Below, piece after piece: positions 1 to 5,135 of a DNA stretch of 7,238 nucleotides. This DNA comes from Flavobacteriales bacterium UBA1995 (GTDB lineage Bacteria; Bacteroidota; Bacteroidia; Flavobacteriales_D; Sanyastnellaceae): positions 3,259-10,496 of the forward strand of contig DDCX01000098.1 of NCBI GenBank assembly GCA_002336475.1, read 5' to 3'. Each line of letters begins with the position of its first letter. The first letter of the stretch is position 1. Under the pieces are notes generated by a model, which was not told the origin of the DNA, did not search any database, and saw only the letters and a program-made list of their open reading frames with translations. Position numbers and translations under genes: made by a program.

Positions 1-632
1 ATGCCCCCAGCGTTCGTGGAGATGTCACCAGCGTTCGCGGAGATGCTGCCCGAGTTCGCTGAAATGGCCCCTGCATTGGATGAAACGCCCGACTCGTTGG
101 TGGCGATGTTGCCTGCATTAGAAGCAACCAACCCAGCCAATGTCGCATTGTCTGAAGCCAATCCTGCATCACCCGCTGCCCGGTCCGCAATTTCTTGCGC
201 GAGCACAGCAGACAAACTGTCAGCCGTTCCTTCTGGAGCACTGGCGGCAAACATGGCAACAGGGACAGCCGTCACGGCCATCATGCCAAAGGAGGCGAAT
301 CCGCCACCACTGTTCACCTCCACTTGGAAGGAGTAGCCACCAGCAGACCAATCGACTGCGGCCAGATCATCCGCACCAGCAATACTGCCAATCGTGAGGT
401 TGATCAAACCGAATTCATCGGTTAGCACACCGGAGTGCGTCTCCGACCACACCGAAGAGGATGCAGCATCAAGGAGTGTAAATCGGACGTCCAAGGTGGC
501 ATTTTCCAAAGCATCACCTCCCGCATCACGGGCGACGGCCTGGTATGCAATCCCATAGTTTTGCTGGGCTTGGAGACCAAAAGAAGCTGTCAGCAGGAAC
601 GCCGACATAAGTATTGAGCGAAATAGTTTCAT
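1..632 (-). CDS. Exported repeat-containing surface protein, tail-fibre-like (C-terminus cut by window edge)
   Basis: The frame opens with ATG at 632-630 and stays open to position 1, giving 210 residues with the C-terminus missing. Residues 1-22 are a clear signal peptide (K2 and R5, a hydrophobic core, then GLQA before QQN), so the protein is exported. Residues about 25-135 follow a pattern I recognise from many Bacteroidota surface proteins: YQAVARDAGGD, then LDVRFTLLD, SETHSGVLTDEFGLINLTIG, an 'aVDW' segment, FQVEV, and AVTAVPVAMFAASA. This part is probably a beta-sandwich. From about residue 164 the chain becomes short heptads of the type xNxGxIS, suggesting a fibrous, possibly trimeric stalk. 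Relatives are often annotated as tail fiber domain-containing proteins with a C-terminal chaperone domain; here that end lies outside the window, so this is inference. Ligand and function are unknown. It is divergent from the DUF4286 gene. Confidence 0.85.
   Translation of the reverse strand, partial: MKLFRSILMSAFLLTASFGLQAQQNYGIAYQAVARDAGGDALENATLDVRFTLLDAASSSVWSETHSGVLTDEFGLINLTIGSIAGADDLAAVDWSAGGYSFQVEVNSGGGFASFGMMAVTAVPVAMFAASAPEGTADSLSAVLAQEIADRAAGDAGLASDNATLAGLVASNAGNIATNESGVSSNAGAISANSGSISANAGDISTNAGG
3..122 (-). repeat. Tandem 21-bp repeats encoding heptads (xNxGxIS)
   Basis: Residues 171-210 of the partial surface protein read as successive heptads: SNAGNIA, TNESGVS, SNAGAIS, ANSGSIS, ANAGDIS and the start of TNAGG. 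Asn is fixed at position 2, Gly is almost fixed at position 4, and Ile or Val is fixed at position 6. The last units are also similar as DNA, with codons for N-A-G and I-S recurring every 21 bases. The array continues past the window edge, so its copy number is unknown. Regular hydrophobic positions every seven residues fit a rod-like stalk, but the structure is inferred. Confidence 0.78.
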
Positions 633-743
633 CTCGGTTAAGATTTCTCGAAGTGTGAAGATAGGGACAAAATTCGATAAAACACCAATTTTCTTCTACG
701 AAACTTTAGAATACACAATCTAAACCTCCATAAACCCAGAGAA
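633..743. promoter_or_regulatory. AT-rich divergent intergenic region with promoters for both flanking genes (inferred)
   Basis: This 111-base spacer separates two divergent start codons, so it should carry a promoter for each direction. It is visibly richer in A and T than the coding DNA around it. On the plus strand I see no good match to the Bacteroidota -7 element TAnnTTTG. The closest is a generic TAGAAT around 707-712, which is too weak to call. The ATG at 744 is preceded by an A-rich stretch and not by a Shine-Dalgarno sequence, which is usual in this phylum. Confidence 0.5.
668..675 (-). promoter_or_regulatory. Candidate -7 element for the surface-protein gene
   Basis: Read on the minus strand, this is GAATTTTG, which matches five of the six fixed positions of the Bacteroidota consensus TAnnTTTG. 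It ends 36 bases before the ATG at 632, a reasonable distance for a short leader. I see no convincing TTTG -33 partner at the expected spacing, so the call rests on one short motif in AT-rich DNA and may be chance. Confidence 0.25.
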
Positions 744-1079
744 ATGCCCAAAACACACATTATATATAACGTGACCATCTCCGTCGAGGAGAATCAAAAC
801 TCAAACTGGCTAAATTGGATGCTCAACGAGCATTTACGCGACATGATGGGCACCGGCTGCTTCCTCGGGTTCCGGTTTTGCGAGCTGCACACAGAGCAAG
901 ACCTAGGCCCTACATATACGGTCCAATATGAACTGGCTTCCAAGGAAGATCTCGACCGGTATGAGCAAAAATTCGCCGCCAATATGCGCGCCAAAGGAGG
1001 CCAAAAATTTGGCGATAAAGCCCTCGCTTTTCGAAGCACGATGACTGTCCTTGCAAAGGGCGAACTTCGCGATCAATGA
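744..1079 (+). CDS. DUF4286 family protein, uncharacterised
   Basis: This 111-residue protein has no signal peptide or membrane segment and is probably cytoplasmic. The family pattern is visible: IIYNVTISVEE near the N-terminus (6-16), a helix with W22 and W25 followed by H30, TGCFLGFRFCEL (37-48), a TYTVQYEL strand (57-64), a helix with DRYEQKF (71-77), and a closing FRSTMTVL strand (96-103). This matches DUF4286, a small family I know mainly from Bacteroidota. The alternation of strands and helices suggests a ferredoxin-like dimeric alpha-beta fold, which is inference. No catalytic motif is apparent and the molecular role is unknown. The stop codon overlaps the rsmA start (ATGA), so the two are very likely transcribed together and translationally coupled. 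That hints at, but does not prove, a role near ribosome maturation. Confidence 0.88.
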   Translation: MPKTHIIYNVTISVEENQNSNWLNWMLNEHLRDMMGTGCFLGFRFCELHTEQDLGPTYTVQYELASKEDLDRYEQKFAANMRAKGGQKFGDKALAFRSTMTVLAKGELRDQ

Positions 1080-1873
1080 AAACCCGTGGACCTTCCGGGC
1101 CCGTTAAAGCCAAAAAACACCTCGGCCAGCACTTCTTGAAAGACAGTGCAGTGTCTGAGCGGATCGCAGGGTTGGTTCACATCGCAGAAGGGCAACAGGT
1201 TTTGGAGGTCGGTCCTGGAACAGGGGCTTTAACCCAACCCCTCATCCGACGGTTTGGAACCGCAGTGCATGTGGTTGAAATCGATACCGAGTCCGTCGGC
1301 TATCTCAGTGGTGTGGATTGGATCGCCAATGCCCACATTCACGCTGCCGATTTGCTCAAGTCATCGCCCGAAGTTTTGGGGATGACAGGGACCTTTGGCC
1401 TCGTCGGCAACTTCCCTTACAACATCAGCAGCCAGATTTTATTTCGCGCACTGGACTGGAGGTCACAAGTGAGTTGCTGCATCGGCATGTTCCAAAAAGA
1501 AGTCGCCGAACGCGTCTGTGCAAGCAACGGGTCCAAGGTCTACGGCATCCTCTCTGTGTTGCTACAGAACTACTTCTCGTGCGAATATGCCTTCACCGTG
1601 GGCCCTGGCGCTTTTGATCCCCCTCCAAAAGTCGACTCAGGGGTCATTCGATTGGTCAGGACACCCGACACCGACCCCGATGTGCCCTATGAGGCACTCA
1701 AAAGGGTGGTCAAAGCCGCATTTGGCTTGCGCCGAAAGACACTCCGAAACGCCCTTCGCGCAGGAGGGTTCGATGACGCGTCCATTCCGGAGGAGTGGAG
1801 GGGTCTGCGCGCCGAACAACTTTCTCCGGCAGATTTCGTCGTTTTGACGCGCGCTCTGTGCGCAGAGAACTGA
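1076..1873 (+). CDS. rsmA: 16S rRNA (adenine1518-N6/adenine1519-N6)-dimethyltransferase RsmA (KsgA)
   Basis: The enzyme uses S-adenosylmethionine to dimethylate two adjacent adenines in the 3'-terminal hairpin loop of 16S rRNA, a late step in assembly of the small ribosomal subunit. The 265-residue length is normal. Family motifs occur in order: KAKKHLGQHFL (11-21), the SAM-binding motif LEVGPGTGALT (43-53), the acidic motif VVEID (66-70, E68), the catalytic motif NFPYNIS (112-118), FQKEVAERV (139-147), GAFDPPPKVDSGVIRL (178-193) and AFGLRRKTLRNAL (215-227). NFPY in place of the more familiar NLPY is, as I recall, common in Bacteroidota. The ATG start lies in the ATGA overlap with DUF4286 and leaves the usual short N-terminal tail before the KKHLGQHFL motif. 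The gene is complete, and 110 bases separate it from fbp. Confidence 0.97.
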   Translation: MKTRGPSGPVKAKKHLGQHFLKDSAVSERIAGLVHIAEGQQVLEVGPGTGALTQPLIRRFGTAVHVVEIDTESVGYLSGVDWIANAHIHAADLLKSSPEVLGMTGTFGLVGNFPYNISSQILFRALDWRSQVSCCIGMFQKEVAERVCASNGSKVYGILSVLLQNYFSCEYAFTVGPGAFDPPPKVDSGVIRLVRTPDTDPDVPYEALKRVVKAAFGLRRKTLRNALRAGGFDDASIPEEWRGLRAEQLSPADFVVLTRALCAEN

Positions 1874-1928
1874 CCCCCCGCGTTTCATTTCCCTTGCTCC
1901 TACAGACGACGCAGACAAGTTCTGCGCC

Positions 1929-1947
1929 CCTGTTGAATACATACAGG
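1929..1947. repeat. Short inverted repeat upstream of fbp
   Basis: CCTGT (1929-1933) and ACAGG (1943-1947) are perfect inverted arms around a nine-base centre. The repeat sits 37 to 55 bases before the fbp ATG and overlaps the candidate -33 element. It could be an operator half-site pair or a small hairpin, but five-base arms arise easily by chance, and I know no regulator with this site. Confidence 0.2.
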
Positions 1948-1966
1948 AAGGCGTGGCCTATCTTTA
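1932..1966 (+). promoter_or_regulatory. Candidate promoter for fbp in the rsmA-fbp gap
   Basis: TATCTTTA at 1959-1966 matches the Bacteroidota -7 consensus TAnnTTTG at five of six fixed positions, with A in place of the last G. GTTG at 1932-1935 could act as the -33 element, although the 23-base spacing is at the long end. Transcription would start about 10 to 15 bases before the ATG at 1984. An own promoter for fbp is plausible given the 110-base gap after rsmA, but read-through from rsmA cannot be excluded. Confidence 0.3.
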
Positions 1967-1983
1967 TACCAACGCTCTTTGCA

Positions 1984-3039
1984 ATGATCGGAGTGAATAC
2001 GCTACAAGAATTTGTGGTTGCGCGACAGGCGGATTTCGCCGGTGCAACGGGTGACCTATCCAGGCTGCTGACCGATATCGGGACAGCGGCGAAGATGGTC
2101 AATAGGCACGTCAACAGTGCCGGTCTTTCGGGCATCCTCGGGGTGCACAAGGCCAATGGGAATACGTCCAAGAACGTTCAAGGAGAGCTCCAACAAAAGC
2201 TCGATGTCTATGCTGACGACACCTTTACAAGGGTGCTCAAATCGTGCTTGAAAGTCGGGGGCATCGTATCCGAGGAGCAACCGGGCATCATCCATGTAGA
2301 CCACAGCCAACGCGGCGAAGGGCGTGGCTATGGCAAGTACATGGTCTGCATAGATCCCCTCGATGGTTCATCCAATGTTGACGTCAACATCTCTGTCGGA
2401 ACCATATTCGGAATCTACAGACGCAAGTCGCCGCTCATCGATCCCGCCACAACATCGGATTTCCTGCAGCCTGCAAGTGCACTCGTAGCCGCCGGTTATG
2501 TGCTGTACGGCAGTTCAACCATGTTGGTGTACTCCACCGGAGGAGGTGTCAATGGGTTCACTTTTGACCCCTCCATTGGAGAGTTTTTCCTCTCCCATCC
2601 CAACATGCAGTTTCCTGCAGAAGAGAGGGTATACAGCGTCAACGACGCGCGGATCAGCAATACAGACCCAGCCATCTCCGCCTTTCTCGCAGATTGCCGC
2701 GACCGGGGCATGACCGCCCGATACACCGGCGCCCTTGTCGCAGACTTCCACCGGAACTTGATTCAAGGCGGGGTTTATCTCTATCCCGGCTCCTTCGACA
2801 AGCCCGAAGGCAAACTGCGCATGTTATATGAGGCACAGCCCCTCGCCTTCCTCGCCAAACAAGCGGGCGGTGAGACCTGCTGTCACCACCACGATTTGTT
2901 GGACATCACACCCACTTCTCTACACCAACGCACACCGCTTTTCACAGGCCACCCCACCGCTATCGCAAGATTGCGGACGATGATGGCGGCCTCTGCGCAC
3001 CCCATCCCCGAGCCTGCGGGGGTGAAGGTGTTGCGCTGA
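1984..3039 (+). CDS. fbp: Fructose-1,6-bisphosphatase class I
   Basis: This cytoplasmic enzyme hydrolyses fructose 1,6-bisphosphate to fructose 6-phosphate, the committed step of gluconeogenesis. The 351 residues contain the class I landmarks: NVQGELQQKLDVYADD (64-79), metal-ligand acids at SEE (96-98), the metal and phosphate loop DPLDGSSN (124-131), N220 in YSVN, R246 and Y247 in ARYTG, Y267 in VYLYP, and KLRMLYE (277-283) with K277 and E283. By recalled alignment to mammalian FBPase, parts of the allosteric AMP site also look kept (TGDL 22-25, K118-Y119, R146), so AMP inhibition is plausible. The frame is open for 63 more codons back to 1795, but those overlap rsmA in another frame. I chose ATG 1984 because family homology begins there at LQEF. 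An odd CCHHH run (299-303) lies in a loop that usually varies. Confidence 0.95.
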   Translation: MIGVNTLQEFVVARQADFAGATGDLSRLLTDIGTAAKMVNRHVNSAGLSGILGVHKANGNTSKNVQGELQQKLDVYADDTFTRVLKSCLKVGGIVSEEQPGIIHVDHSQRGEGRGYGKYMVCIDPLDGSSNVDVNISVGTIFGIYRRKSPLIDPATTSDFLQPASALVAAGYVLYGSSTMLVYSTGGGVNGFTFDPSIGEFFLSHPNMQFPAEERVYSVNDARISNTDPAISAFLADCRDRGMTARYTGALVADFHRNLIQGGVYLYPGSFDKPEGKLRMLYEAQPLAFLAKQAGGETCCHHHDLLDITPTSLHQRTPLFTGHPTAIARLRTMMAASAHPIPEPAGVKVLR

Positions 3040-3114
3040 CCCGGATACTCCAGCGGCGGTTCCGTTCCATTCGTCCGCAACATTTCGTAGGCTTGTGGTG
3101 CCAAAACGCCCTGC

Positions 3115-5091
3115 ATGAAGGCCCACTTCCCATTCGCTCTTTTTCTGTTGCTCTTGTCCAAGCCCCTGGCTGCACAAGACACCTTGATCATCGCTGAAGC
3201 CGTGATTCAAACGGGCTTTTCCGACAAGCCTGAAAGCCTGCCCCGCAGCCTTCAAACCTTGGGTCCAGCATTGCTGTCTGCCGGAGCACAGCCTTCGGTC
3301 GATGGCCTCTTAGAAAACATTCCCGGTGTTGACGCCAGACAACGCGGTCCATTTGGAGCCCAAACCGACCTGTCCATCCGCGGCGGTTCATTCGAACAGG
3401 TCGCCCTTTGGGTGGACGGCATCAGGTGGAGCGCGCCACACACCGCCCACCACCTGCTCAACCTTCCCATCGACCCGGAGGACATACAACGCATTCAAGT
3501 TGTGCGCGGCGGCGGGGGCGCGCTCGGCAGCGGAGGCGTCACCGGAGGCGTCATTCTCCAAGCTGGGCCAGGTTCAGAAAACGGAATGTCCGCAGGTGCC
3601 GAAGGCGGCAGCTATGGCTGGAACCGCTTTCGCCTGCGCAAGGATTGGGGCAATGCCACCTTCCGCCACCGCATCAGTGCCAGTCGGGCTTCTTCCACAG
3701 GGTACAGCGACAACACCGACCTGCTCATGCACAGGCTGCGCTATTCAGGTCAAGCCACCACCGATTGGGGAACCATCAACATGAGCCTGGGCCACCTGTC
3801 CTCTGCATTTGGTGCCCAAGACTTTTACACCGCGAATTTTCCGCAGCAATTCGAAAAGGTGGGCCTGTGGCAAGGGCAACTCTCTTGGACGCACGCCTCC
3901 GGGGACTGGACCTATGAAGCAGGCGTGCACCACCGCAACCACCGCGACCGGTTTGAGTTGTTTCGGGAAGGAGAAGGTTACTACACCGATGACGGCAGTG
4001 GACAACTGGTCTCAGCAGACGGCGCCGCCCCTTCTTGGTATCAAGGGGCCAACCAACACCGGTCTTCAACCACTGGCGCGCGGGGACTTGCCAGGTGGAC
4101 CTCTGCCGCAGGCGAAAGTGTGATCTCTGCCGACTACCGGCAAGAAGGGGTCGTCAGCAACCGGCTGGGTGTTGCCGAATATGGCCGGGATGGAGACAGC
4201 ACCTTCACCTTGGGCGACCGACGCACCAACCTCGACTTGGCTGTTGGACAACTGGCGCAATGGGGCCGCCTCACCGCACGCGGCTTGGCCGCATGGAACA
4301 TCAATTCCGCCGCTGATGCACCCCGCTTTGTTCCAGAAGCATCCTTGTCCCTGCGCATCGATGAATCTGGCCGCGCCGTCGCCTTTGCTTCTGCCCGCCG
4401 CTCCGTCCGCATGCCCTCCTACACCGATTTGTACTACACCGTTGGAGGAGCACAAGGCAGCCAAGACCTGCTTCCGGAAGAAGCAGAGCATCTGGAGTTT
4501 GGCTACCGGTTGACCACCGACCTGTCCAGCGGGCACAGGCTTGTCATCTCACAGCACCTCTTCCACCGGTGGGGAAGGAACCTTATCGATTGGGTCCGGT
4601 TCAACGGCTCTTCCATCACCGAGGCCACCAACCTGCGCCAGGTGCATTTCACTGGCCAGGAACTTAGCCTGTCGGCCCAAGCCAACAACGCGGATGCCCC
4701 GTTGAGGTACCTCACCCTGGGTCTGACCTTCATTCAAGCAGACGAAACCAGCGATGGCTTCGAAAGCAACTACGTTTTGGATGTCCTCAATACCAAGGCA
4801 GACCTGCTGTTTGGATACCGCCTCGCGCCCCAGTTCCTCCTCGACATCCGGTGGAGCATCCAAGAGCGCAATGGCGGCTACTTTGACCCCGTCGAGGGAA
4901 GCGAAGTAGACTTCGGTCTGGTCAACCTACTGGGGACCACCCTTCAATGGACACCCGGATCACTTCCCTTTTCCTTCCATGCGCGCATAGACAACGTCCT
5001 CGACGCCCAATACGTCGACATTGGCAACGTAGACCAACCTGGGCGTTGGGTGAGGGCGGGCGTAACCTGGACCCCACAGGACAAGGACTGA
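3115..5091 (+). CDS. TonB-dependent outer-membrane receptor, compact BtuB-like type, substrate unknown
   Basis: This protein is a probable ligand-gated outer-membrane channel that imports a scarce nutrient using energy passed on by TonB-ExbB-ExbD. It has 658 residues. Residues 1-20 are a signal peptide ending LAA before QDT. DTLIIAEAVI (22-31) resembles a TonB box. The plug domain spans about 45-150, with VDGLLENIPGVDARQRG (62-78), TDLSIRGGSFEQ (84-95), VDGIRW (100-105), DIQRIQVVRGG (123-133) and a glycine-rich GGVTGGVI (140-147). The rest is a beta-barrel with alternating residues and many aromatics. It ends in NVLDAQYVDIG (627-637), PGRW (642-645) and a final strand GVTW, followed by a short polar tail. 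There is no N-terminal carboxypeptidase-like domain and no SusD partner nearby, so a SusC-type glycan role is unlikely. Cobalamin, iron chelates or another small ligand are possible. No cobalamin riboswitch fits in the 75 bases upstream. Confidence 0.92.
   Translation: MKAHFPFALFLLLLSKPLAAQDTLIIAEAVIQTGFSDKPESLPRSLQTLGPALLSAGAQPSVDGLLENIPGVDARQRGPFGAQTDLSIRGGSFEQVALWVDGIRWSAPHTAHHLLNLPIDPEDIQRIQVVRGGGGALGSGGVTGGVILQAGPGSENGMSAGAEGGSYGWNRFRLRKDWGNATFRHRISASRASSTGYSDNTDLLMHRLRYSGQATTDWGTINMSLGHLSSAFGAQDFYTANFPQQFEKVGLWQGQLSWTHASGDWTYEAGVHHRNHRDRFELFREGEGYYTDDGSGQLVSADGAAPSWYQGANQHRSSTTGARGLARWTSAAGESVISADYRQEGVVSNRLGVAEYGRDGDSTFTLGDRRTNLDLAVGQLAQWGRLTARGLAAWNINSAADAPRFVPEASLSLRIDESGRAVAFASARRSVRMPSYTDLYYTVGGAQGSQDLLPEEAEHLEFGYRLTTDLSSGHRLVISQHLFHRWGRNLIDWVRFNGSSITEATNLRQVHFTGQELSLSAQANNADAPLRYLTLGLTFIQADETSDGFESNYVLDVLNTKADLLFGYRLAPQFLLDIRWSIQERNGGYFDPVEGSEVDFGLVNLLGTTLQWTPGSLPFSFHARIDNVLDAQYVDIGNVDQPGRWVRAGVTWTPQDKD
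3531..3554 (+). repeat. Tandem 12-bp direct repeat in the receptor plug
   Basis: CGGAGGCGTCAC (3531-3542) is followed at once by CGGAGGCGTCAT (3543-3554), eleven of twelve bases identical. In frame the two units help encode the successive GGVT and GGVI segments of the plug domain. This looks like a local in-frame duplication, although selection for glycines at this conserved turn could give the same pattern. Confidence 0.6.
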
Positions 5092-5135
5092 GCGGTCAGC
5101 AATCCACTGTGGGCCTCAAGCCCCCGGGCCGCTCA
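5089..5135. terminator. Symmetric hairpin between convergent genes, possible bidirectional terminator
   Basis: TGAGCGG (5089-5095) pairs perfectly with CCGCTCA (5129-5135). The plus-strand RNA can add a G-U pair and one more C-G pair inside (5096-5097 with 5127-5128). A smaller hairpin sits within the loop: GGGC 5111-5114 with GCCC 5120-5123 around five bases. The two arms contain the stop codons of the receptor gene and of mfd. There is no T-tract on either side, so this is not a canonical intrinsic terminator; the long loop also weakens the case. Confidence 0.4.

Noticed and set aside
1..336. A plus-strand frame with a repeating PAFxEM pattern
   Set aside because: The periodicity is the complement of the 21-bp heptad repeat. 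The minus-strand frame has a signal peptide and a recognisable family pattern, so this frame is a shadow.
1409..1429. NFPY in place of NLPY at the RsmA catalytic motif
   Set aside because: I recall this as common in Bacteroidota RsmA, and the Asn, Pro and Tyr are kept, so it is not an active-site change.
1854..1867. CTCTG and CAGAG inverted repeat at the end of rsmA, as a terminator
   Set aside because: The stem is only five pairs, lies inside the coding sequence and has no T-tract after it.
1710..2171. A 153-codon minus-strand frame across the rsmA-fbp junction
   Set aside because: It is antisense to both conserved genes, has no recognisable domain, and shows no promoter or start context of its own.
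3088..3095. TAGGCTTG as a -7 element for the receptor gene
   Set aside because: It has one mismatch to TAnnTTTG but no -33 element at a usable distance, and the surrounding DNA is GC-rich, so chance is likely.
3040..3114. A cobalamin or other riboswitch in front of the receptor
   Set aside because: The gap is 75 bases, too short for a cobalamin riboswitch, and I see no B12-box-like sequence.
3408..3917. A 169-codon plus-strand frame inside the receptor gene
   Set aside because: It is rich in Arg, His and Pro in a way typical of shifted GC-rich coding frames and overlaps the receptor plug and barrel, which are clearly coding.
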